A stretch of DNA of 64,000 bases from the NCBI RefSeq assembly GCF_003114815.1, contig NZ_BFAZ01000006.1:124001-188000 (forward strand). The letters are read 5' to 3'. Of this stretch, positions 8,949 to 17,666 are shown piece by piece (the stretch's first letter is position 1; each line of letters begins with the position of its first letter). The notes under the pieces are model-generated. The model saw nothing but the letters and a program-made list of their open reading frames with translations. It did no database searches and was not told the origin of the DNA. Source of the DNA: Leptospira ellinghausenii. GTDB lineage: Bacteria; Spirochaetota; Leptospiria; Leptospirales; Leptospiraceae. Made by a program: the position numbers and the translations under genes.

Positions 8949-10282
8949 GGCGATTGGTTGTCGTATCTATATTCTTTGGATTTGTTTTGCAATTAAAATC
9001 ATCACCGATTCCTATTTTGTATGGGAACGATGATTTTTTAAAAGCAGATGAGGCAATTCTAAAGAACGAAGATAAAAAAACGAAAAAAGATAAAATCCCA
9101 ATCATTTGGGGAGGAAGTAGTCTCACTCAAGAAGAAAGAATGATGAATGGATTTCCAGTAAAAGTTTTTATCTTAGGTGGTGGTGCTTATATCATGCATA
9201 AGTCCATCAAACTCAGTGCCAAGGAAATTGAAATCATTGGAGAAGAGGCTCTCATCGGAAACCTAAAAGGCCAAGTGATCGTTGAAGACATTCAGAATGG
9301 AGTCACACTCACAGCAACAAAAGGTGTTTATGATAAAGTTGCAGGCACAGTTAGTTTGGAAAATCACCCAATCTTAACTCAAAAAAAAGATGGAAAAATA
9401 GTTCGAATTAAATGCCAATCTATCCTTCGGAATTTGGAAGAAGCGAAAACAACTCTTGCTGGAAAAGTAGTCGTTACATCAGAAGAATTCCAAGTGTTTG
9501 GCGAGGATGCAGTTTTTTCTGAAAAAGAAGATCGTATTGATTTGAAAGGAGAGCCGTTTTTGTTCTCCGAAAATCGTTTTCTCATTGGACAAACCCTTTC
9601 TTATTTTGTGAAAGAGGGAAGTATCCAATTGGATGGTGATGCAACCATCTACCAAGTGAGTTACGAAAATAAAAAAGATAAAGAAAAAGATACAGTCACC
9701 AAAGAAAGAGTCATAACTTTGTTTTCAGGCAAAACTTTGACTCATTTAAATAAAGGAAAAGAAACTGTTACCTCTATGAATGGTAATGCGTTTATGTACA
9801 GAAAAAATTCTGAATTTAAAGCTGATTTATTGGAAAGTAGAAAAAGTAATAAAGAAATAAAAGCTACAGGTAATGTAAGTTATTTGGATAAAGAAAATGG
9901 TTATCGAATGGAAGGTGGGATCCTTTTTTATGATAAAGAAAAGGGTTATTCTTATTTAACCGAAACTCCAAAAATAGTTTTTTTAAATAAAAAAGATTTA
10001 GTGGAACGTGGACAATTAACATCTGTCTTTATTGAAAGATTTGATGATAAAAATGAAACAGTTGCCAGAGGTGATGTGCAAGTAGAAACACAATCCGCAA
10101 AAGCTACTGGAGAGTTTGCCACTTATTATGAAAAAAAAGATGAACTAGTATTGGAAGGAAACCCAACCCTTGTGAGAGACTCTACAAAAGTATCTGCTGG
10201 GAAAATCATCTTGTTTCCAAAATCGGACAAAGCCTTCTTAACTGATGGGCTAAAGGTAATCCCGAATGGTGAAAAAAAGTAA
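8945..10282 (+). CDS. LptA/OstA-like periplasmic LPS transport protein, long form
   Basis: The product has 445 residues, more than twice the usual LptA length (about 180). After a signal peptide it carries repeated OstA-type segments in which short beta strands of the kind [17 protein letters not shown] and [14 protein letters not shown] recur. The fold is expected to polymerise or extend as a beta-jellyroll bridging the periplasm. It overlaps lptC by 4 bases and lptB by 17 bases, so the order lptC-lptA-lptB is kept. A larger bridge could span a thicker spirochaete periplasm that holds flagella; that is inference. Confidence 0.75.
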   Translation: MRRLVVVSIFFGFVLQLKSSPIPILYGNDDFLKADEAILKNEDKKTKKDKIPIIWGGSSLTQEERMMNGFPVKVFILGGGAYIMHKSIKLSAKEIEIIGEEALIGNLKGQVIVEDIQNGVTLTATKGVYDKVAGTVSLENHPILTQKKDGKIVRIKCQSILRNLEEAKTTLAGKVVVTSEEFQVFGEDAVFSEKEDRIDLKGEPFLFSENRFLIGQTLSYFVKEGSIQLDGDATIYQVSYENKKDKEKDTVTKERVITLFSGKTLTHLNKGKETVTSMNGNAFMYRKNSEFKADLLESRKSNKEIKATGNVSYLDKENGYRMEGGILFYDKEKGYSYLTETPKIVFLNKKDLVERGQLTSVFIERFDDKNETVARGDVQVETQSAKATGEFATYYEKKDELVLEGNPTLVRDSTKVSAGKIILFPKSDKAFLTDGLKVIPNGEKK

Positions 10283-11039
10283 AGTAGCGGATAAAAAGAA
10301 AGAACTCGATCCAAATGTAAAAACATTTAGGATGGAAAATCTGGTAAAAATCTATAACAAACGTAAGGTTGTAGATGGGGTCAGTTTTTATATCCGAAAA
10401 GGTGAAATCGTAGGCCTTCTTGGACCCAATGGTGCCGGTAAAACGACAAGTTTTTATATGAGTGTCGGTTTTGTGACTCCCGATGAAGGTCATGTATTTA
10501 TCGATAAAGAAGACCTAACCAAAGCACCAATGCACATTCGTGCTAGAATGGGTGTTGGTTATCTTGCCCAAGAGGCAAGTATCTTTCGTAAATTGACTGT
10601 TGCCGAAAATTTGGAAGCAATTTTGGAAACGATGAATTTACCTGGTGATGAAATCATCCGTCGTCGGGATGAACTTCTCATGGAACTACAAATTATGCGA
10701 GTGGCCAACCAAAAAGGTTACACACTTTCTGGTGGAGAAAGACGGAGATGTGAAATTGCAAGAGCACTTGTCACTAACCCCGACTTTATTCTGTTAGATG
10801 AACCGTTTGCAGGTGTTGACCCGATCGCTGTAAAAGATATCCAAAATGTAATTCAATCCTTAAAGGAAAGAGGTCTTGGAATTTTAATTACTGACCATAA
10901 CGTTAGGGAAACATTAAAGATTACAGACCGCGCTTACATCATGTATAGTGGTAGAATTTTAATTTCAGGAACTGCGGATGATCTCATCAATGATCCAGAA
11001 ACAAGAAGAATTTATTTAGGTGAGGATTTTAAACTTTAG
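10266..11039 (+). CDS. lptB: LPS export ABC transporter ATPase
   Basis: LptB (257 residues) is the cytoplasmic ATPase that powers LPS extraction with LptFG. It shows Walker [10 protein letters not shown], the LptB-typical signature [15 protein letters not shown], Walker [13 protein letters not shown] and the switch histidine in ITDHNVRET. About 15 extra residues precede the first strand. The ATG at 10266 lies inside the upstream gene, and the stop touches the rpoN start directly (TAG then ATG), as in the conserved lptB-rpoN order of many diderms. Confidence 0.95.
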   Translation: MVKKSKVADKKKELDPNVKTFRMENLVKIYNKRKVVDGVSFYIRKGEIVGLLGPNGAGKTTSFYMSVGFVTPDEGHVFIDKEDLTKAPMHIRARMGVGYLAQEASIFRKLTVAENLEAILETMNLPGDEIIRRRDELLMELQIMRVANQKGYTLSGGERRRCEIARALVTNPDFILLDEPFAGVDPIAVKDIQNVIQSLKERGLGILITDHNVRETLKITDRAYIMYSGRILISGTADDLINDPETRRIYLGEDFKL

Positions 11040-12461
11040 ATGAAACTCGGGGCTTCACTTTCACAACGCCAAACGCAAAAACTGGTGATGACCCAGGACT
11101 TACGTCAGTCCATTGAACTATTATCTTTATCAACATTAGAATTATCAGACAAAATACAAAACGAATTATTGGAAAACCCACTGCTTGATGAAGTGGGAGT
11201 AGATGAAAAATCAAAAATGCCTGAGCTTTTTTCCATCGATGAAGTAAAACGATTGGAAAAACTCAATCACGAAAAAAGCACAGATGTAAACTGGCAAGAT
11301 AGTTACTCATTAGAAGGGCCAAGGACCTACGATACAGAAGCGAGTGATAGAAATCAGAAATACATCGAATCTTCGACTCGAGGGGAAACTTTAGAAGAAC
11401 ACTTACTGAACCAACTGCGCCTCATCAAACTCACAAAATTGGAATTTGAAATTGGTGAAGTTTTAATCAGTATGATAGATGAAAAAGGTTTCATCACTGA
11501 TGATTTGTCACTTGTATCGAAAGAAATGGGTTATCCTGAGGCCAAAGTTCGTAGGGTTTTGCAAGTGATCAATGAGTTGGATCCAATCGGAATTGGAGCC
11601 AAAGATATGCAAGAAACCCTTCTCATTCAAGGAAGGATTTTGTTTCCTGACAACATCGTTTTGCACCAACTGATAGGGGAATTTCTTTCGGATTTAGAAA
11701 AGGTTGATTATAAAAAAATTGCAAAAAATTTAAAAATCACAGAAGAAGAAATTCTTAGTTTAGCGAGGTTGATAAAAAAATTAGAACCATACCCTGCTAC
11801 AACCTACCAAGGTAGAAAAATTGATTATGTTGTTGCCGATGTTGTAGTGAAACAAGTGGGAAACGAATTTAATATTTTTATCAATGATGAATGGTTACCA
11901 AAACTCACAATCCAAGAAGAATACAAAGAATTATTAAACCATAAACTCCCTCCAAAAGAGAAGGAGTACTTTCAGACAAAGTATAGTTCCGCTCAGTGGC
12001 TCATCAGGTCCATCCAACAGAGAAGGCAAACCTTACAAAGAGTTGTCAGTTGTATCATCGATTTCCAAGTTGATTTTTTTAGAGGAGGGATTGGATTTAT
12101 CAAACCTCTCACACTCAAAGAAGTTGCTGAAAAACTGAACTTACATGAGTCTACAATCTCTCGTATCACCACCAATAAATACATCCAAACCACTTGGGGA
12201 ATTTTTGAATTGAAGTGGTTTTTTTCCTCTGGTGTAAAATCAGCGGAAGGTGGAAAAGAAAGTTCTAAAAAAATACATGAAATTATTCGAAATTTGGTCA
12301 AAGAAGAAGATGAAAACAATCCTCTTTCCGACCAAGACATCGTGGAATTGATGGAGAAAAAAGGTATTGAAATTGCACGTAGGACTGTGGCAAAATACCG
12401 TAAGGTCTTACGCATCCTTCCATCCAACGAAAGAAAGCGAATCAGTTCACTCAAGGGGTAA
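11040..12461 (+). CDS. rpoN: RNA polymerase sigma-54 factor
   Basis: The 473-residue protein has all three regions of sigma-54. Region I is the glutamine/leucine-rich start (LSQRQTQKLVMTQDLRQSIELL) that contacts enhancer-binding activators; the core-binding domain follows; near the C-terminus is the RpoN box ARRTVAKYR that reads the -24 element. It follows lptB with no gap and precedes hprK by 3 bases. No hpf gene lies between, unlike the order in many proteobacteria. Its partner activators must include enhancer-binding proteins encoded elsewhere, because the NtrX-like neighbour lacks GAFTGA. Confidence 0.95.
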   Translation: MKLGASLSQRQTQKLVMTQDLRQSIELLSLSTLELSDKIQNELLENPLLDEVGVDEKSKMPELFSIDEVKRLEKLNHEKSTDVNWQDSYSLEGPRTYDTEASDRNQKYIESSTRGETLEEHLLNQLRLIKLTKLEFEIGEVLISMIDEKGFITDDLSLVSKEMGYPEAKVRRVLQVINELDPIGIGAKDMQETLLIQGRILFPDNIVLHQLIGEFLSDLEKVDYKKIAKNLKITEEEILSLARLIKKLEPYPATTYQGRKIDYVVADVVVKQVGNEFNIFINDEWLPKLTIQEEYKELLNHKLPPKEKEYFQTKYSSAQWLIRSIQQRRQTLQRVVSCIIDFQVDFFRGGIGFIKPLTLKEVAEKLNLHESTISRITTNKYIQTTWGIFELKWFFSSGVKSAEGGKESSKKIHEIIRNLVKEEDENNPLSDQDIVELMEKKGIEIARRTVAKYRKVLRILPSNERKRISSLKG

Positions 12462-12464
12462 ACG

Positions 12465-13433
12465 ATGCCAGTTCCAGGAATTACAGTGGAAACCATTCTT
12501 CGAGACCATGAAGACTTACAACTTGTGCTGATTACTGGTGAGGTTGGACTTTCGAATCGAATTAATAGTGCTGAAATCAATCGACCTGGTCTTTCCCTTA
12601 CAGGTTTTTTTGATTTTTTTGCCAATGACAGAATCCAAATTCTAGGCAAAGGAGAATGGGCGTATCTCAATTCTTTGTCACAAGAGAAACTAAACGAAAT
12701 CACTGATAAGTTTTTTGAATTCCATCTCAATTGTATCATCTATACACATGGGAATGAACCACAAATTCCATTTGTGGAAAGAGCCAAAGAAAAAGGAATT
12801 CCCTTATTCAAAACGGAAATTGCCACCCATCGTTTCATTACATTGATTTCACAGATTTTGGACCGAGCCCTCGCACCAAGGACTATGCGCCATGGAGTAC
12901 TCATTGAAGTGTTTGGGATTGGAACCTTACTCACAGGTCGTTCGGGTGTAGGTAAAAGTGAAACTGCTCTAGAACTCATTGAAAGAGGCCATCGTTTGGT
13001 TGCTGATGATATGGTTGAGATCCGACGTCTGAGTGAAAGTTATTTGATTGGATCGTGTTCTGATTTACTCCGCCACCATATGGAAATTAGAGGATTAGGG
13101 ATTCTTAACATCAAAGATCTGTTTGGTGTTGGATCTGTTAGGGATCATAAACTCATAGAACTCATCATCAATTTAAAAGAATGGGAAGAACAAACTTCAG
13201 GAGATTACGAAAGAACAGGAATTGAACAAAGTATGGAAGAAATACTCGGAGTATCAGTTCCTTATATCGAAATCCCGGTCAAACCAGGGCGAAATATTCC
13301 TATCATCGTAGAAACAGCCGCCATGAACCAAAGATTACGTAAGATGGGAAAAAATAGCGCAAAGGAATTTTCCAATAAACTCAATACCTATATCCAGCAG
13401 AGCACCATTGAAACAAATCCAATTAAAGATTAG
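12465..13433 (+). CDS. hprK: HPr kinase/phosphorylase
   Basis: HprK (322 residues) phosphorylates and dephosphorylates HPr on a serine. The catalytic half shows the P-loop GRSGVGKSE with the following DDMVEI, the family signature HHMEIRGLGILNIKDLFG, and the C-terminal KPGRNIPIIVETAA phosphorylase region, so all parts are intact. The HPr start lies inside the hprK 3' end (26-base overlap). No sugar PTS enzymes are in the window; as in other non-PTS diderms the pair probably works as a regulatory relay. That role is inferred. Confidence 0.93.
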   Translation: MPVPGITVETILRDHEDLQLVLITGEVGLSNRINSAEINRPGLSLTGFFDFFANDRIQILGKGEWAYLNSLSQEKLNEITDKFFEFHLNCIIYTHGNEPQIPFVERAKEKGIPLFKTEIATHRFITLISQILDRALAPRTMRHGVLIEVFGIGTLLTGRSGVGKSETALELIERGHRLVADDMVEIRRLSESYLIGSCSDLLRHHMEIRGLGILNIKDLFGVGSVRDHKLIELIINLKEWEEQTSGDYERTGIEQSMEEILGVSVPYIEIPVKPGRNIPIIVETAAMNQRLRKMGKNSAKEFSNKLNTYIQQSTIETNPIKD

Positions 13434-13683
13434 AGACGATAGTACAGGACTCCATGCAAGACCAGCATCTTTATTTGTAAAGGTAGCTGCCAGTTTCCCC
13501 TGTGAAATTTTTGTCATGAAGGATGACATCGAAGTGAATGGGAAATCGATTATGGGTCTTATGATGCTTGCTTTAGGACCAGGTACAGTGTTTTCCGTAA
13601 AAGCAGATGGAAACAAGGAGGAGGAGGCATTACAAGCTTTAGAAACTCTTGTGACTCAAAATTTTGAAACAAATGCCAAGTAA
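13408..13683 (+). CDS. ptsH: Phosphocarrier protein HPr
   Basis: The 91-residue HPr has both phosphorylation sites: the histidine in TGLHARPAS (PTS enzyme I site) and the serine in NGKSIMGL (HprK site). The start is a TTG at 13408 inside hprK and has no strong ribosome site, so translation may depend on coupling with hprK. The stop is overlapped by the start of the sensor kinase gene. The neighbourhood rpoN-hprK-HPr-NtrYX points to a nitrogen or energy status relay rather than sugar uptake. Confidence 0.92.
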   Translation: MKQIQLKIRDDSTGLHARPASLFVKVAASFPCEIFVMKDDIEVNGKSIMGLMMLALGPGTVFSVKADGNKEEEALQALETLVTQNFETNAK

Positions 13684-15496
13684 ATTCTCTCGTTTCTTGC
13701 CATCTCTTTCTGACGAAAATCGTTATTATTTACGCGATATTTTTATCTTTTTTTTGACGTTAGCCATCTCCGTTGGTTTTTCCGAACTTGTATTCTTCAG
13801 GGAAGAAGAAGATATATCTTTTTATTCCAAATTAGATACTTACGTCTTCATTCTCATTCCGTTTTTTATTCTTTCTTTGATATTGAGTTATATCTATAGG
13901 AATCGTAGAAATCGTGAAACTGGTAAAATTCGAAGTTCCATTCGCTATCGACTCACACTCGCGTTTCTATTTGTAGCACTTGTTCCTTCTTTACCTATTT
14001 TTATTTTGTCATCGAATCTAACCGGAAGACTCATTGAAGGTTTTTATCGAGTCGATATATCGAATGCATTACGTTCCGCAAATTTACTTGTCCACCAGGT
14101 AGAGAGAGAAAATCAAAATTCCTTTTTGGAACTAGTCTCTAAGTTCCGTTCTGGACTTCTCCGTGAAAAATCTGATGGTTTTATGATTTTTCAGAACGGT
14201 ATCAAAGATGGACTGATTGAAAAAAATGAATATTATTTGGGTTACCGTGAAAAAAATAAAATTCAATTTGAATCAAAAAATTTATTCCGCCAATTTTCTG
14301 CTTTGGAGTATTTAGAATCCAACAAAAGCGGAATCTACTTAAGTCGTTATTATGATCCAGAAAAATCCTATTTAGTTGCAAAATTTGATTTAGAGAATGA
14401 CCGAACTGTCATCATTGCAGAACGAATCCATAAAGGAATGGAGTCAGATGTATTAAATATCATCAATGCAACTTCTACATATGAAAAAGTAAGTTTGTGG
14501 AAAGAAAAAATTCCCTTTAGTGTTCGTATAACGATTGCTAGTTTTTCGTTCTCTATGTTTTTAATTGCAATATTGTTTTCCTTTTTGTTTGCAAGGCGAA
14601 TTTCCAAACCAATTATCGATTTGGCAAATGCTACAAAAAAAGTTTCTCTTGGTGAATCTGATGTTAGATTAGAAAAAACAGAAGAAGGTGAAATGGGCAT
14701 TTTGATTGATAGTTTCAATCAAATGGTAAGTGACTTAAAGGCAAAATCCGATGAACTCATGCATACACAAAGGATTGCCGCTTGGAAGGAAGTGGCACAA
14801 CGGATGGCACACGAAATCAAAAACCCACTCACACCCATCCAACTCTCGGCACAAAGGATCCAGCGAAAATTCCAAAATCCAAAAAAAGAAAATTTGGAAT
14901 CAGTGATCTTTGATGCAACGGAAACCATCATTGGCCAAGTTCGTGTTCTGGAACATTTGGTGAAGGAGTTTAGCGAATTTGCAAGGATGCCTGTTCCTGT
15001 TCTCATCAACCAACACATCAATCCTATCTTAGAAGAAGCAGTGGCACTTTTTCGAGATACCTCTGATATTGAATTTGAACTAAAATTAGCAGAAAATTTA
15101 CCCGAATTATTCCTCGATAAACGATTGTTTCTTGGTGTAATCAATAATCTTATCAAAAATGCAGTGGAAGCAATTTTGTCGCATGACAATCCAAAAGAAG
15201 AGATGGACATTTTGGAAACAAAACGTAAAAAAATTCGGGTCATGTCAAAACTTCAAAAAAAAGCACTGAGAAAGAGTGTCATCGTTGAGATTGATGATTC
15301 TGGTCCTGGTCTCAAGGAAGAATGGAGGGAAAAAATATTTGAACCCTATTTTTCAACAAAAGAAAAACATGGATCTGGCATTGGTCTGACCATTGTCCAA
15401 AAAACAATAATTGATCACCATGGTCATATCTCAGTTGAAAACTCAAAGTTAGGTGGATGTAAATTTCGAATCGAACTTCCCTTGGAACTATCCTAA
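13664..15496 (+). CDS. NtrY-like membrane sensor histidine kinase
   Basis: Up to 610 residues. Three hydrophobic segments lie in the first 115 residues, then a periplasmic region, a further membrane segment near 285-310 and a HAMP linker (RRISKPIIDL). The HisKA box is HEIKNPLTPIQLSAQRIQ, typical of the NtrY/NtrB group; the ATPase part has NNLIKNAVEAI, DSGPGL and GSGIGLTIVQ. No clear PAS domain is seen between HAMP and HisKA. Start is TTG at 13664 or, equally plausible, ATG at 13673. The stop overlaps the response regulator start, so the two form a pair. Confidence 0.85.
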   Translation: MKQMPSKFSRFLPSLSDENRYYLRDIFIFFLTLAISVGFSELVFFREEEDISFYSKLDTYVFILIPFFILSLILSYIYRNRRNRETGKIRSSIRYRLTLAFLFVALVPSLPIFILSSNLTGRLIEGFYRVDISNALRSANLLVHQVERENQNSFLELVSKFRSGLLREKSDGFMIFQNGIKDGLIEKNEYYLGYREKNKIQFESKNLFRQFSALEYLESNKSGIYLSRYYDPEKSYLVAKFDLENDRTVIIAERIHKGMESDVLNIINATSTYEKVSLWKEKIPFSVRITIASFSFSMFLIAILFSFLFARRISKPIIDLANATKKVSLGESDVRLEKTEEGEMGILIDSFNQMVSDLKAKSDELMHTQRIAAWKEVAQRMAHEIKNPLTPIQLSAQRIQRKFQNPKKENLESVIFDATETIIGQVRVLEHLVKEFSEFARMPVPVLINQHINPILEEAVALFRDTSDIEFELKLAENLPELFLDKRLFLGVINNLIKNAVEAILSHDNPKEEMDILETKRKKIRVMSKLQKKALRKSVIVEIDDSGPGLKEEWREKIFEPYFSTKEKHGSGIGLTIVQKTIIDHHGHISVENSKLGGCKFRIELPLELS

Positions 15497-16845
15497 TGCA
15501 GAAATTGATTTATATCTTAGATGATGAAAAAGAAATTCGTAAAACATTACGAGTCATTTTAGAAGACGAAGATTATCTTGTTGAAGATTTTTCAAATGGC
15601 AAAACGTTAATGAAAGCTTTATCAAAAGAAAGACCTTCCTTATTGTTATTGGATGTTTGGGTTGGAAAAGAAGATGGTTTATTGATTTTAGACGAATGTA
15701 AAAAACTTTATCCAAGTCTTCCTGTAGTGATGATTTCCGGTCATGGAACGATTGAACTTGCCGTGAATGCTACAAAAAAAGGTGCAATTGATTTTTTAGA
15801 GAAACCATTGTCGATTGAAAAGGTGATACAAACGATCGAAACATCGATTGAAAAAACAAAAGATTCTGAACTGCCAGATTTTCAACTCGAGGTAGATCAA
15901 ATTTTAGGTGAATCACCTTCCATCACTCGTGTTAAATTTTCTGTTTTCCAAGCAGCAGAAACCAATGCCAGGGTTTTTCTTTTTGGTGAAAATGGAACAG
16001 GAAAGGAATTAACTGCCAGGTCAATCCATCAAAACTCAAAACGCAAAAATGAGCCTTACATTGAATTTAATTGTGCTTCTTTACCAGAAGAAATAATTGA
16101 ACAGGAGTTATTTGGATTTGAGAATTTGTTAGTGGAACCAAACGAAATAAAGATTGGGAAATGGGAACTTGCCCAACTTGGAACACTCTTTTTAGATGAA
16201 GTTTGTGATTTGAGTTTATCTTTGCAATCGAAGGTTTTAAAAGTAATTCTCGACCAAAAATTGGAAAGAGTGGGGGGTAAGGACACAATCCCTGTCGATG
16301 TTCGGATTATAGCTGCTTCCAATGCAAATGTAGAAGAAGCAATCCGAGAAGGAAAATTTCGTGAAGATTTGTATTATGCACTCAATGTAATTCCGATCGA
16401 ATTACCTCCGTTACGCGAAAGAAACCAAGATATTCCTCTGCTTGCAGAATTTTATTTAAAAAAATCGATATCAAAAAACAATTTATCCGCTAAAACCATT
16501 GATCGAGAAGGTCTCGATGCTCTTTCCTCCCACTTTTGGCCAGGGAATGTCAGGGAACTTGCCAATATCATTGAACGTTTGAGTATCCTCGTTCCAGGTG
16601 ATACAATCCGTGCAAAAGATGTAAAAGAGGCACTACACGGATTCAAAAAAGCAAATGAAATGGTGGCAAGGGGAGACTTAAAACATGCAAAAGAAGAATT
16701 TGAGCGCCAATACATCATCAAAACCTTACAAATTTGTGAAGGGAATGTGACCCGCACTTCAAAAGCACTTGGGATCGAACGAACACATTTATACAGAAAA
16801 TTACGTTCCCTCAATATTTCCGTGGAACAATTGATAGAGGGATAA
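15496..16845 (+). CDS. NtrX-like response regulator with AAA+ and Fis domains, GAFTGA missing
   Basis: The 449-residue protein has a receiver domain (Asp53 in LLDVW, Lys103 in EKP), an AAA+ domain with P-loop GENGTGK (164-170) and Walker B LFLDEV, and a C-terminal Fis helix-turn-helix (NVTRTSKALGIERTHLYRKL). In the L1 loop the sigma-54-contacting GAFTGA is replaced by LLVEPN (211-216), between a recognisable LFG and the GKWELA that matches GxFExA. Such proteins usually cannot open sigma-54 promoters and may act as DNA-binding regulators with sigma-70. It pairs with the NtrY-like kinase (ATG overlap). Confidence 0.88.
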   Translation: MQKLIYILDDEKEIRKTLRVILEDEDYLVEDFSNGKTLMKALSKERPSLLLLDVWVGKEDGLLILDECKKLYPSLPVVMISGHGTIELAVNATKKGAIDFLEKPLSIEKVIQTIETSIEKTKDSELPDFQLEVDQILGESPSITRVKFSVFQAAETNARVFLFGENGTGKELTARSIHQNSKRKNEPYIEFNCASLPEEIIEQELFGFENLLVEPNEIKIGKWELAQLGTLFLDEVCDLSLSLQSKVLKVILDQKLERVGGKDTIPVDVRIIAASNANVEEAIREGKFREDLYYALNVIPIELPPLRERNQDIPLLAEFYLKKSISKNNLSAKTIDREGLDALSSHFWPGNVRELANIIERLSILVPGDTIRAKDVKEALHGFKKANEMVARGDLKHAKEEFERQYIIKTLQICEGNVTRTSKALGIERTHLYRKLRSLNISVEQLIEG

Positions 16846-16846
16846 T

Positions 16847-17665
16847 ATGAACCAAAAAACAATTTTAGAAACATTCTCCGATATCTTAAAAGAAACAAAA
16901 TTCCTGATTCAAAACCAATCTGTTTCCGTTTTTCGTTTCCAAAATGAAAAAGATCCTAGTGATTTTGTATTTCCTTGGAAATCAAAGGTTCCCGAAACAT
17001 TAGAAAAACAGAAAAAACAACAGAAAGAAAGCCAAAGGAAAAATAGAGATCTTGTCAATTTCTCTTGTACATTATGCCAAGGAAAACTAAGCGGAGTTAG
17101 GCAGTTTTTACACAAAGGTCGTAAACCAATTTTGGTGTTACATTATTCTGGTGCTACCACAGCAAAAGAAAAACCATTCACAAAAACAAGACCCAATCAG
17201 ATATTCAAAGACAAACTAACTGAAATCAGTTGGGATGGGGTTGTAAAAAAAGTGTTTGGATTTTCTTATGAGGAGTTTTATTATGAAGAGTATCCTGCTT
17301 GTACTTTTTCTCATACGGATTCAAAAGATTCGGATTGGAACACTCGGTTGGAAAACTGTAAGTTTCATGTAAAGGAAACTGTAGAGGAATTTGGAATCAA
17401 AGCAATCGTGATCTTAGGATCTTCTGCTAGGTTACTCTTTGGTGCGGAAAAAGCTAAGGAACAATTAGGAAAAGTAATGGAATGGGAGTTAGGTGGATTG
17501 AAAATTCCATTACTCACAACTAGGTCACCAGAAGCACTTGTTTTCCTCGGAGAAAAGGCAAAAAAAGCAGATTCCGAAACCAATCTTTTCCAGTATGGTA
17601 AAGAAAAACAAGACTTAGAAGATAGTTTTGTTTCCCATTTATCGATTTTAAAACCTTATCTATAA
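16847..17665 (+). CDS. Divergent uracil-DNA glycosylase superfamily protein
   Basis: The 272-residue product resembles family 4/5 UDG in layout. CTLC (Cys74, Cys77), then Cys152 and, 18 residues on, Cys171, mimic the four-cysteine Fe-S pattern. IKAIVILGSSARLLFG matches the PxxIVxLGxxAxxxLLG segment. The catalytic first motif (GEAPG-like) is LHYSG (98-102) and the HPAYLL-like motif is TTRSPEALV, so the usual catalytic residues are gone. About 65 charged N-terminal residues are extra. It sits 1 base before priA and 1 base after the ntrX-like gene. Base-excision activity is doubtful; DNA binding is plausible. Homology is inferred from pattern only. Confidence 0.55.
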   Translation: MNQKTILETFSDILKETKFLIQNQSVSVFRFQNEKDPSDFVFPWKSKVPETLEKQKKQQKESQRKNRDLVNFSCTLCQGKLSGVRQFLHKGRKPILVLHYSGATTAKEKPFTKTRPNQIFKDKLTEISWDGVVKKVFGFSYEEFYYEEYPACTFSHTDSKDSDWNTRLENCKFHVKETVEEFGIKAIVILGSSARLLFGAEKAKEQLGKVMEWELGGLKIPLLTTRSPEALVFLGEKAKKADSETNLFQYGKEKQDLEDSFVSHLSILKPYL

Positions 17666-17666
17666 A

